Assembly: GCA_947176345.1 (NCBI GenBank)
Contig: CAMWQI010000009.1
Location: forward strand, 1 to 32,063
DNA length: 32,063 bases
From: an uncultured Ruminococcus sp.
GTDB lineage: Bacteria > Bacillota > Clostridia > Oscillospirales > Ruminococcaceae
Direction of reading: 5' to 3'
Of this stretch, positions 7,678 through 16,292 are shown one piece after another. Position numbers and translations under genes: made by a program. Position 1 is the stretch's first letter. Every line of letters begins with the position of its first letter. The notes beneath the pieces were generated by a model. That model was not told where the DNA came from. It did no database searches and saw only the letters and a program-made list of their open reading frames with translations.

Positions 7678-10530
7678 TCATTCACGGATATTTTCATTTT
7701 TCCGGAAAATTTCGTCATTTATATCATTATTGTACCATAAAAGCGTATCACGGGGGTTTTGATGTTTGTTAACGACTTCACGGAATGCATTCATGATATT
7801 TCTTGTCACGGAATAAGATGCTGGTATAATCGGAATTTCTTTTAATTCCTCACGCTGTGCGAAAAGTCTTGAAAGTTCGTCGTCTGACCACGATAAATTT
7901 TTTAAAGCCTCAGTATTGGCGGTATACAGCCGACCCATAGTACCGAACAACCCTTCTGTCTGACTGCATAAATTAATTTGAGTTTCCGTTTCCGTGAACC
8001 ACTTTACATATTCCCATGCAGAATTTATATTTTCTGTATCATTGAAAATAACTGCTCCGGAAACATTGGAATTTGCAGTATGCGTGACTTCATTATTCAT
8101 GACGGTTGCCGGCACTGGGCAGAAATTCCATAAACCTTTTATTTCCGGTGCAACATCTGTAAGCTCTCCATAAAATGAACAGTCAGCAATAACAAGCGGA
8201 TATTCACCCGTCCGGAAACGACTGAATGTATCATAGGACTGTTCAAAGCTGTATTCCGTGTAGAAATCCGTCCACATTTCAAAAGCCTCTGTCGCTTCAA
8301 CTGTATCAAAATTTGACCTGTCAAGTCCGGAATTATAATAATTAACTCCTCTTTGCAACATTAATAATGCGAATGTATGACCCGTTTCAGTGGACGGTGA
8401 AACGTCCGTTGACGGCAGAACCAGTCCGGCAGACATATAGTTCCTTTGAAGTGCGGGAAGCATATCTATTAAATTGTCCCACGTTTCAGGCGGTGAAGTA
8501 TAGCCAATTTCCGTTAAAATATCTGTGCGGTAGAAAAGCAACGGGAAATTTTGTGTTATAGGTATTCCATAAACTCCGTCATTATACTGATAGTGTGTCA
8601 TAGCATTTTCCTGAAAACGTCCGGCAACTTCCGCATAGTCATCAAATTGTGAGATGTCCGCAAGCATACCACGCATAGCAAGGCTTACGGGATATTCTCC
8701 TCCTAAAAATAAAGCTATATCTGGAGATTTTCCGGCAAGTGATGCCTCAACTATTCCACCCGTGACAAGATTTACGGAGACTGGTATTCCGGTTTTTTCC
8801 GTGAAATTTTCTGTAAGTTCCCTGACAATTTCCGCCTGTTCACGCTCTGAATTAACCCATACTTCAATGACATTTTCGCCGGAAACGTCCGATAATTCCG
8901 AATAATCCTCAAAAAATGACCCGAAAAATGCTCTTATTGCAAACCATATCTTTTTAAAGAAATTTTCCTTACATGACGAAAATTCAACGCCTGATGTGGC
9001 AAATTCTATGTAATCAATTTCAAGTGGCTGATTTCTGCATTCCAGTGACCACGCCGAAAGTGATGTTATATTTTCCTTTATTTGTGAGAGATATTCCGGA
9101 ATTTTAAGTGGTTTTTTTATGCATTTATCAAGAATTACTGTCATATTTTCTATAACGTATGCTTCAGAACCTGAACTTTCAGAAATTTTTTCAATTCCTG
9201 ACTGAATATTTTTCAGTTCCGACGATATACGCTGAAAATTTTCCAGTAAATCAGGAATTTTTTCATGTACGTAATAATCAGTATACTTGTCTGGTGAAGT
9301 CCCCATAATCAGTAAAATTTTCCTGTAGTAATCGTTAATTTCGGAAACAATATCATTTAAATGCCGTATATATTCACCAATTTCACCTGCAATACATTCC
9401 ATAGTAATAGTGTGGTCACGGTCGGCGGTAAGATATATATAAATATTTTCATTGTCGACTTTTGGCGAAAGAATTTTCCATTTTTTATTGTAACTGAATT
9501 TCACATTATTCAACTCATCATAAGGGACTTTATCATCAATATATATACGACGATTCGACGAAAAACCCCTCATTTCATTCTGTCGGTATTTTATGCCGAT
9601 TTTATACCAGCCATCATTTTTTATATCTTCTTTCGGGATAATCCATGTTGCAGACTGGAGTGGTTTTTTCCAGTTCCCATCCCCGAAAGTGTTATATAAA
9701 ATTTTCACGGGGTCTGATGGTGAAACATTATAATGTGAATTATCACACGTGGGATATAAAGTCCTGTCGGATTTAAAGACGGCATTTTCACCCTCAATTT
9801 TGAAAATATTTTCGGGTGTGGTGTTAATATCTGCTCCGGAAATATATTCTCTGTACGTGGTCAATTTTTCCGGATTATAGAATTTAAATTTTTCAATCGC
9901 AAAATAAGCACGTTCTGAACTGAATTTTATTTCATGATGACCTTTTTCAAGATAAAAGATAAGCGGTTCGCTGAAAAGCCCGTCAATGTCCATTAAATCG
10001 GAGTTTTTCCACATTTCTTTCTGAACCTGTGAGGAGCGTACCTGATTGCCGTGTGAGTCTGTGGAAATTTCCTTTTCATTAACCCATACTTTATTTAAAG
10101 TTATACGTGATGCCGTATCATAAGGTATTTTTCCGTCTATTGACAACGAAAATTCAATTGAAGATGTTTCTGACTTCAACTGAAAATATGTCATATTCAT
10201 GCAATAAATTCCCGTTTCATGAACGTCTATACCATATGAAACCTCACCGCCGGAACTTTCCCATGTAAGAATATTTTCTCGTACTGAAAATGTACCATTT
10301 TCTGCTGAAATATAGTCACTGCCGGAGATTTCAATAATACTTTCCGGACGTTTTTCAGCAGAATAAATATCATAATATCTGCTGTATGAAATTTCAGCAT
10401 TATTTTTTTGAATGGGATAGTATTTATCATAAAGCAGCCCGGCAGAATATGCCGGAAACTCCACCATTTCCGGTACAAAAAAAATAATAAAAACAAATAT
10501 TATAATTCTGAACATAAATTTATTTTTCAA
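7678..10530 (-). CDS. Extracellular solute-binding protein (family 1-like) fused to N-terminal carbohydrate-binding-like modules
   Basis: 950 aa; signal peptide without obvious lipobox; beta-rich N-terminal half; C-terminal SBP from 'NVIEVWVNSEREQAEIVRELTENFTEKTGIPVSVNLV' with 'GKSPDIALFLGGEYPVSLAMRGMLADIS'. Confidence 0.85.
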   Translation of the reverse strand: MKNKFMFRIIIFVFIIFFVPEMVEFPAYSAGLLYDKYYPIQKNNAEISYSRYYDIYSAEKRPESIIEISGSDYISAENGTFSVRENILTWESSGGEVSYGIDVHETGIYCMNMTYFQLKSETSSIEFSLSIDGKIPYDTASRITLNKVWVNEKEISTDSHGNQVRSSQVQKEMWKNSDLMDIDGLFSEPLIFYLEKGHHEIKFSSERAYFAIEKFKFYNPEKLTTYREYISGADINTTPENIFKIEGENAVFKSDRTLYPTCDNSHYNVSPSDPVKILYNTFGDGNWKKPLQSATWIIPKEDIKNDGWYKIGIKYRQNEMRGFSSNRRIYIDDKVPYDELNNVKFSYNKKWKILSPKVDNENIYIYLTADRDHTITMECIAGEIGEYIRHLNDIVSEINDYYRKILLIMGTSPDKYTDYYVHEKIPDLLENFQRISSELKNIQSGIEKISESSGSEAYVIENMTVILDKCIKKPLKIPEYLSQIKENITSLSAWSLECRNQPLEIDYIEFATSGVEFSSCKENFFKKIWFAIRAFFGSFFEDYSELSDVSGENVIEVWVNSEREQAEIVRELTENFTEKTGIPVSVNLVTGGIVEASLAGKSPDIALFLGGEYPVSLAMRGMLADISQFDDYAEVAGRFQENAMTHYQYNDGVYGIPITQNFPLLFYRTDILTEIGYTSPPETWDNLIDMLPALQRNYMSAGLVLPSTDVSPSTETGHTFALLMLQRGVNYYNSGLDRSNFDTVEATEAFEMWTDFYTEYSFEQSYDTFSRFRTGEYPLVIADCSFYGELTDVAPEIKGLWNFCPVPATVMNNEVTHTANSNVSGAVIFNDTENINSAWEYVKWFTETETQINLCSQTEGLFGTMGRLYTANTEALKNLSWSDDELSRLFAQREELKEIPIIPASYSVTRNIMNAFREVVNKHQNPRDTLLWYNNDINDEIFRKNENIRE

Positions 10531-10564
10531 AATATAATCACCTGATATTTTTCTTAATAAGATA

Positions 10565-10593
10565 ATTATATCAATTTTTTAACAGACTGTCAA
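10565..10593 (-). promoter_or_regulatory. Consensus sigma-A promoter for the SBP-permease-DUF5696 operon
   Basis: Minus strand TTGACA (10593-10588), 17-bp spacer, TATAAT (10570-10565). Confidence 0.8.
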
Positions 10594-10608
10594 GAATTAT
10601 CCTGCACC

Positions 10609-10640
10609 AAAAAAGGACGGTTTTTCTGCAAACCGTCCCT
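10609..10640 (-). terminator. Intrinsic terminator of the XRE gene
   Basis: Minus strand GGACGGTTT-GCAGA-AAACCGTCC followed by TTTTTT, just after the stop at 10645. Confidence 0.85.
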
Positions 10641-10644
10641 TAGA

Positions 10645-10974
10645 TTATTCAGCCGAAAATTTTTTTATTTCCTCCTGTACGATATTTTCCATATCACACA
10701 AGACTTTATATTTAGCCCGCTCCGGAGTAATCCTGTAAAGTTCAACAAGCTTTTTTTCGTCTTTGCTTACGTCGCTCCGATATTCTCCCAGAAGTATATA
10801 GTCAATGGAAGTATTCAGATAGTCGGCAATTTTAATGAGAACATCACCTTTAGGAAGTTGTCCCTTTTTCCAGTTACCAGTACTTCCAGTACTAATGCCT
10901 AATTTACTAAGCATATTGGTTACAGTTGTTCCTTTTTCCTTACAAATTTCACGTAATCTTCCGTAAAAATCCAT
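10645..10974 (-). CDS. XRE-family helix-turn-helix transcriptional regulator
   Basis: 'MDFYGRLREICKEKGTTVTNMLSKLGISTGSTGNWKKGQLPKGDVLIKIADYLNTSIDYILLGEY'; internal ATG at 10974 preferred over ORF-track start because of the GGAGGTGAT ribosome-binding site. Confidence 0.88.
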   Translation of the reverse strand: MDFYGRLREICKEKGTTVTNMLSKLGISTGSTGNWKKGQLPKGDVLIKIADYLNTSIDYILLGEYRSDVSKDEKKLVELYRITPERAKYKVLCDMENIVQEEIKKFSAE

Positions 10975-11034
10975 AAATATCACCTCCACATTTTGTAAAC
11001 ATTTCACAAACTTATCGGAAAACGCAAATTTTGC

Positions 11035-11062
11035 TTGACATTTTCACCGGAATGAGTATAAT
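11035..11062 (+). promoter_or_regulatory. Promoter reading into a 600-bp region without long ORFs
   Basis: TTGACA (11035-11040), 16-bp spacer, TATAAT (11057-11062). Confidence 0.6.
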
Positions 11063-11334
11063 ATAATTATAGACAGAAAACAAAAAAATATTACAGCTTA
11101 ACTATATATTATATCATAATTTTGTTGTTTCTGCAATTAATTTGTCGAAATTTGTAGAATAATGTACGATGTGTATATTTTTTTCAAAATGGTGGTTTAT
11201 AAAATGATAAAATTATTGATTTTCGCTATGTCATCAATACTAAAATAAAACACACTTTAATGTAAGTATAGGTATTGCACTTCTGTGCAGATAATTTCTT
11301 AATATGACGTTTTAACTACCGGAGGACAGCCGTT

Positions 11335-11406
11335 ATGATTCGCTCTGACGGTTGTTTTCTGTTATATAGATTTATGCATAAATACAGTTATACAACTTAC
11401 AAATAA
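11335..11406 (+). CDS. Candidate microORF, 23 aa (MIRSDGCFLLYRFMHKYSYTTYK)
   Basis: ATG at 11335 with GGAGG at 11321-11325 (9-nt spacing), TAA at 11404-11406; too short for the ORF track. Confidence 0.3.
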   Translation: MIRSDGCFLLYRFMHKYSYTTYK

Positions 11407-11591
11407 TATTTTTTAGATATTTTTAACAAAGTTTCACTATCAACCGAAACTTTTAATCCGATATTAATATAATATTTTGACTAACTATATATGCATAATA
11501 TTTCCGGCATATAACGAATTATGCATTATAAACAACTTACATTATATCACTTAAATCCTATACTGACAAATTGTTCAATTTTATTCTGCTA

Positions 11592-11633
11592 TTGACAAAT
11601 TGCGGATTATGTGATATAATTTTGATATCACAT
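11592..11633 (+). promoter_or_regulatory. Consensus promoter of the natAB-like operon overlapped by a perfect inverted repeat (candidate operator)
   Basis: TTGACA (11592-11597), 17 bp, TATAAT (11615-11620); ATGTGATAT-AATTTTG-ATATCACAT at 11609-11633. Confidence 0.75.
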
Positions 11634-11664
11634 TGTGACAATATTTTCTAAAGGAGTAACAGAT

Positions 11665-12405
11665 ATGGAAAAAGTCCTTGAAGTAAACGGACTTACAAAA
11701 CAGTACACAAAAGTACTTGCAGCGGATAATGTCTCATTTGACATCGGCAAAGGTGAAATATTCGCTCTTATAGGTCCTAACGGTGCAGGCAAAACTACTA
11801 CAATAAGAATGATTTCAACTCTTCTTAAGGCAACCGCCGGAGATGCTATTGTAAACGGTTACAGTATAAACAAAGAACCTGAAAAAGTCCGTGAATGTAT
11901 AACATACCTTCCCGACGAAGCTGGTGCTTACAAAAATATGACCGGAATGAATTATCTTAAATTCATGGCTGGGCTTTTCTGTACAGACCCGAAACAGATT
12001 ATTGACTGTGTAAACCGTGCTAAAGATATTTGTGGTCTTGGTGAAAGACTAAATGACAAGATAGGAAGTTACAGCCGTGGCATGATTAGAAAACTGCTTC
12101 TTTCAAGAGCCGTAATGACACGTCCGAAACTTGCCATACTTGATGAGCCAACAAGCGGACTTGATGTATTAAATGCAATAGAAATCCGCAAAATGATTAA
12201 AAAGCTGGCAATAGAAGAAGGAATGTCATTTCTTTTGTCGTCGCATAATATGCTTGAAATAGAGTTTGTTTCCGACCGTGTGGGCATTATTGCTAAAGGT
12301 CACCTCATGGTGACTGGTACGGGTGAGGAACTAAAACAACGTTACAATGCTGTCAATCTTGAAGAGGTTTTTGAAAGGGTGGTGATTGAGAATGAAATTC
12401 ATTAA
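11665..12405 (+). CDS. ABC transporter ATP-binding protein, NatA-like
   Basis: Walker A 'GPNGAGKTT', signature-region 'YSRGMIRKLLLSRAV', Walker B 'LAILDEPTSGLD'; ATG 11665 chosen from RBS AAAGGAG. Confidence 0.93.
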   Translation: MEKVLEVNGLTKQYTKVLAADNVSFDIGKGEIFALIGPNGAGKTTTIRMISTLLKATAGDAIVNGYSINKEPEKVRECITYLPDEAGAYKNMTGMNYLKFMAGLFCTDPKQIIDCVNRAKDICGLGERLNDKIGSYSRGMIRKLLLSRAVMTRPKLAILDEPTSGLDVLNAIEIRKMIKKLAIEEGMSFLLSSHNMLEIEFVSDRVGIIAKGHLMVTGTGEELKQRYNAVNLEEVFERVVIENEIH

Positions 12406-13726
12406 CCTGCTTCAGAAAGAACTTAAAGAACTTATAAACGCACAAATGATTCTAAGTCTTGTTGCTATTCTGGCTATACTGTCCATTATAGGAAATGTTA
12501 CGAAAGATGCTATCAATGACGCTGTTGAAGAAAATACTAACCCTAAAATAAGCATAAGTGACCTTGATAATACAGATTTTACAAAAAGCATTATTGAATC
12601 ACTTAAAACTGCTGGTGCAGAAGTCACGGAATTTGAAGTTTCCGGTGACGACTATGCCTCTATTCTTGAAAAGAATGATATAAAGAATATTGTGATTATT
12701 CCGGAGGGTTTCACGGCTACTATAGAAAACGGCGAAAAACCGGAATTAATTACGGCATCAAGAATGACTTCAGCTGCCACAATGTCAAATATTTCATCTG
12801 GTACTTCCGGAGCAGTGGCACTTATCAGTAATACCATAGCAAGCACAATAGCATCACAATATGGTATGTCACCGGAAGACTTTGAACTTATGGAAAATCC
12901 TATTATACTTAACGAAAATACAGTAGTAGACGACAAATCAGCCCATGCTTCTGTTGACAGCATAATGAATAAAGTAATGATGCAGAATATGATGCTTCCT
13001 ATTATTGTTTTCCTGCTAATTATGATGACATCACAGTCGCTTATAAGTTCAATATCAAACGAAAAAATAGACAAAACTCTTGAAACACTTCTTTCAGCAC
13101 CTGTATCACGCTCATCAATAATTACTGCTAAAATGCTTGCAGCTGCTGTGGTTGCACTTATAAACGCCGGTGTGTATATGTTCGGATTTTCAGGATTTAT
13201 AAAAAATTCCTCCGTACAGACAGAAAGTCTTGTTTCGGGCATTGCTGATGACGTTCTTTCAGCGGACGATGCTATAAAACAGTTAGGACTTTCGTTGTCA
13301 ACCGGCGATTATGTACTTGTTGGAGTGCAGTTATTCCTTACAATAATGATATGTCTTTCAGTATCAATAATGCTTGGTGCATTGGTAAACGATACAAAAT
13401 CATCACAGACAGTAATCATGCCCATCATGATGCTTGCAATGGTACCTTATCTCATTTCAATGCTTGCCGATATAAATACACTTCCTATGGCTATAAGAAT
13501 ACTTGTATATGCTATACCATTCACACATACATTTTCCGGAATGTCAAACCTAATGTTTGGCAATACAGCAATATTCTATGGTGGTCTTGTATATCAGGTA
13601 ATTGTATTTGCAATATGTATGTTCTTTGCACTTAGACTGTTCAATTCCGACAAGATACTTACTATATCCCTTAATTTCGGACAGAAATCAAAATATAAGA
13701 AGTCAAAAAAATCCGGTGATGATTAA
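12392..13726 (+). CDS. ABC transporter permease, NatB/ABC-2 type
   Basis: N-terminal TM, large extracytoplasmic domain, then about five TM helices; 'NEKIDKTLETLLSAPVSRSSIITAKML'; overlaps natA-like gene by 14 bp. Confidence 0.9.
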   Translation: MKFINLLQKELKELINAQMILSLVAILAILSIIGNVTKDAINDAVEENTNPKISISDLDNTDFTKSIIESLKTAGAEVTEFEVSGDDYASILEKNDIKNIVIIPEGFTATIENGEKPELITASRMTSAATMSNISSGTSGAVALISNTIASTIASQYGMSPEDFELMENPIILNENTVVDDKSAHASVDSIMNKVMMQNMMLPIIVFLLIMMTSQSLISSISNEKIDKTLETLLSAPVSRSSIITAKMLAAAVVALINAGVYMFGFSGFIKNSSVQTESLVSGIADDVLSADDAIKQLGLSLSTGDYVLVGVQLFLTIMICLSVSIMLGALVNDTKSSQTVIMPIMMLAMVPYLISMLADINTLPMAIRILVYAIPFTHTFSGMSNLMFGNTAIFYGGLVYQVIVFAICMFFALRLFNSDKILTISLNFGQKSKYKKSKKSGDD

Positions 13727-13740
13727 AGGAGATTGACATT

Positions 13741-14913
13741 ATGAAAAAGTTAACAGCCATTCTTGTTATGACGGCTATGTTGTGTTCGTTTGTGTCGTGC
13801 GGAAATGATACGGCAGACGAAGTTATTGACGAATCTTCCATGACATCAGTATCAGAAGAAACAACAGAGGAAATCACAGAAGAAAGTTCCGAATCCGAAA
13901 CGGTGGACGTTGAAGAAGAACCTACAGAAGAAATCACTGAACCCGAAACGGAAGAAATATCAAAAACTTCCGTCGAGGGAACAGAAGAATATGCGGAAGT
14001 TATTGACAAGTTCCTTAAATGCCAAAACAATAACAGTGATACTGTAATAGAGTTATGCTTTCCTGACAAATATTGTGATACAATAAGAGTACTTTATAAC
14101 AATGACCTTTTTTCCTTATATGGCATTATAGACTTTATCAATTCAGTTGACGTAGGTCTTATAAGTATTGATTCAGTAGAACCGGTATCAGAAGAATATA
14201 TGCCATATTTTAACTTATATTACGGCTGTTATCAGCCTTTGTACGAATATATCGAAGAAAACGGCACTGAAAATCCCGATATAGATAAACTGTCTGAGCT
14301 TATGTCAACTCCTATAACTGAACTGCCTGATATATATTTCAATATAGAAAAAGCCGTAACTGTCTACTGTACAATATCACGTGAGTTCAATGACGGTACA
14401 GAAGACCCCGAATATGAAAAAATTGTAGATACAGAATACACACTATACTATATTGACGGCGAAGGCTGGAAAGTTGATTACATTACAATGGGACACCTAT
14501 ATGAGGCAGAAAGAACAATGGTATTGGACGAACTAAGAAGCCTGTATAGTGCGTCCGAAACAGTATTGACCGGACTTGAAGAAACAGGCACGGAAATTCC
14601 GGAAAACTGCATTATATGTTCCGACAGCAGTAAGAATTACAACGTAAGCGACGAATTTTTAAATACATTTGACAACGCACTGGACGGCTGTTATCAGAAA
14701 AAGGACGGCTTTGATTATTTTGTGATGATAAACGCTGGTGAACTTGCCTGCGTGTCGGGACAGTATGCCACAAAACCAAAGTTTTATCGTGCATTTCCAA
14801 CTGCATATTTTTATGATGAAGACGACTATGTAGTAGAATCGTATGACGAACGCTATAATCTATGTCTTGAAAGAATGAAAAACGGTCAGCCACAATCCTA
14901 CATGAAGCATTAG
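13741..14913 (+). CDS. Putative lipoprotein of unknown function
   Basis: 'MKKLTAILVMTAMLCSFVSCGND' with a lipobox-like Cys, then a Glu/Thr/Ser-rich linker; 14 bp after the permease. Confidence 0.78.
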   Translation: MKKLTAILVMTAMLCSFVSCGNDTADEVIDESSMTSVSEETTEEITEESSESETVDVEEEPTEEITEPETEEISKTSVEGTEEYAEVIDKFLKCQNNNSDTVIELCFPDKYCDTIRVLYNNDLFSLYGIIDFINSVDVGLISIDSVEPVSEEYMPYFNLYYGCYQPLYEYIEENGTENPDIDKLSELMSTPITELPDIYFNIEKAVTVYCTISREFNDGTEDPEYEKIVDTEYTLYYIDGEGWKVDYITMGHLYEAERTMVLDELRSLYSASETVLTGLEETGTEIPENCIICSDSSKNYNVSDEFLNTFDNALDGCYQKKDGFDYFVMINAGELACVSGQYATKPKFYRAFPTAYFYDEDDYVVESYDERYNLCLERMKNGQPQSYMKH

Positions 14914-14938
14914 TGATTATTATGAAGACTTACAAAAT

Positions 14939-14968
14939 GGACATTCAGAAATGAATGTCCGTTTTTTT
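14939..14968 (+). terminator. Intrinsic terminator
   Basis: GGACATTC-AGAAAT-GAATGTCC-G-TTTTTTT. Confidence 0.9.
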
Positions 14969-14980
14969 GTATTTCGTATG

Positions 14981-15949
14981 TTAATTTTTTCCTGTATCGT
15001 TTATAAAATCAGCTACTATAAAGCGTGGACGCTGTTTTACTTCAGCATAAATTTTGCCGACATATTCGCCGATTATTCCCAAACAAAGCAGTTGCAGACC
15101 ACCTATAAGCCATATCGAACACGTGATACTTGACCAGCCACTTACCGATAAATCGGCAATTTTAACAATAAAGCTCCATATAAACGCTATTATACTTATA
15201 ATAAACATTATAAATCCTAATGATGTTATAAGTTTCAGGGGCTTTGTACTGAATGATGTAATTCCGTTTATTGCGAATGCAAGCATTTTTTTCAGGGGAT
15301 ATTTACTTTCACCGGCAAAACGTTCATGACGTTCATAGTAAACATTGCAACTTTGAAAGCCAATAATTGGTATCATACCACGCAGAAATAGATTTACTTC
15401 CTTGAAATTTGCAAGTTCCTGTAATACACGCCTGCTCATAAGACGGAAATCAGCATGATTATAAACAACGTCCGCACCCATGATTTTCATGAATTTATAA
15501 AAACTTTCTGCTGTGAATTTCTTGAAAAAAGTATCTGTTTTTCTTGCACTTCTCACGCCGTAAACAACCTGATTACCATTGTAATATTCCTTAACCATAG
15601 CATCAATGGTGTTTATATCGTCCTGTAAATCAGCGTCCATAGTGATAGCCATATCGCATATATCCTTGACTGTCATAAGTCCGGCAAGAACTGCATTCTG
15701 ATGACCACTGTTATGTGCAAGGTTTATGCCTGAAAAAAATTCCGGACTTTCTGCATGAAGTTCCTGAATAATTTTCCATGTAGTATCTTTAGAGCCATCA
15801 TTTACAAATACCACTCTGCTTTTTTCGGAGATAAGTTTCTGCTGTATCAGGGTTGTGTATTTTTCTTTCAACTGCTTAGCAGTTTCGTGTAAAACTTCCT
15901 GTTCATTGTAGCACGGAACTACCATATATAAAATTTCTGGTTTATTCAT
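14981..15949 (-). CDS. Family 2 glycosyltransferase, GtrB/polyprenyl-phosphate glycosyltransferase-like
   Basis: 'VVPCYNEQEVLHETA', 'VFVNDGSKDTTW', 'ITMDADLQDD'; two C-terminal TM helices. Confidence 0.9.
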   Translation of the reverse strand: MNKPEILYMVVPCYNEQEVLHETAKQLKEKYTTLIQQKLISEKSRVVFVNDGSKDTTWKIIQELHAESPEFFSGINLAHNSGHQNAVLAGLMTVKDICDMAITMDADLQDDINTIDAMVKEYYNGNQVVYGVRSARKTDTFFKKFTAESFYKFMKIMGADVVYNHADFRLMSRRVLQELANFKEVNLFLRGMIPIIGFQSCNVYYERHERFAGESKYPLKKMLAFAINGITSFSTKPLKLITSLGFIMFIISIIAFIWSFIVKIADLSVSGWSSITCSIWLIGGLQLLCLGIIGEYVGKIYAEVKQRPRFIVADFINDTGKN

Positions 15950-15982
15950 GTTTTTATAACCCTTTCTGTTTTTATCTATACA

Positions 15983-16011
15983 ATTATACCATATTATCAG
16001 CTTACTGTCAA
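15983..16011 (-). promoter_or_regulatory. Consensus promoter of the glycosyltransferase gene
   Basis: Minus strand TTGACA-17 bp-TATAAT. Confidence 0.75.
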
Positions 16012-16056
16012 CATAAAAACAGTAATTATTATTTAAAAAAAATTCTCAAATAACTC

Positions 16057-16085
16057 TTGACAAATCGATAATTTTGTGATATGAT
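16057..16085 (+). promoter_or_regulatory. Promoter of the SRP RNA
   Basis: TTGACA (16057-16062), 17 bp, TATGAT (16080-16085). Confidence 0.65.
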
Positions 16086-16123
16086 AATATATAGAGCATT
16101 ATGACTGCTCTGTTTCAGGGATA

Positions 16124-16258
16124 AATTCCGGAATATAGATGTGTGGGCCCTGTGCAACAAGACCCCGTGAACCATGTCAGGCGGGAGACCGAGCAGCATT
16201 AAGCGGATTGTTTTGTGTGCCGCAGCAAGCCTGCACATCTATGCTCCGGAATTTTTTG
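16124..16258 (+). ncRNA. ffs: Bacterial signal recognition particle RNA
   Basis: Conserved apical segment 'GTCAGGCGGGAGACCGAGCAGCATTAAGCGGAT', long closing stem (ATTCCGGAATATAGATGTGT...GCACATCTATGCTCCGGAAT) followed by T run; immediately upstream of dnaX. Exact ends uncertain. Confidence 0.85.
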
Positions 16259-16292
16259 TAGAAAACTACCATACAGAAAGGAAATATTTCAG

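Noticed and set aside
11665-12405. NatA-like ATPase as the missing ATPase of the sugar transporters
   Set aside because: It is co-transcribed with its own ABC-2 permease and is of the exporter type, not a MalK/MsmX-type ATPase with a regulatory C-terminal domain.
12652-13242. 196-aa minus ORF antisense to the NatB-like permease
   Set aside because: Antisense shadow ORF; Ser/Ile-rich composition mirrors the real gene; no RBS or family match.
16029-16238. Minus ORF of 69 aa and the N-terminal extension of the dnaX ORF (16215-16292)
   Set aside because: Both lie across the SRP RNA and its T run; dnaX clearly starts at 16293 with an RBS.
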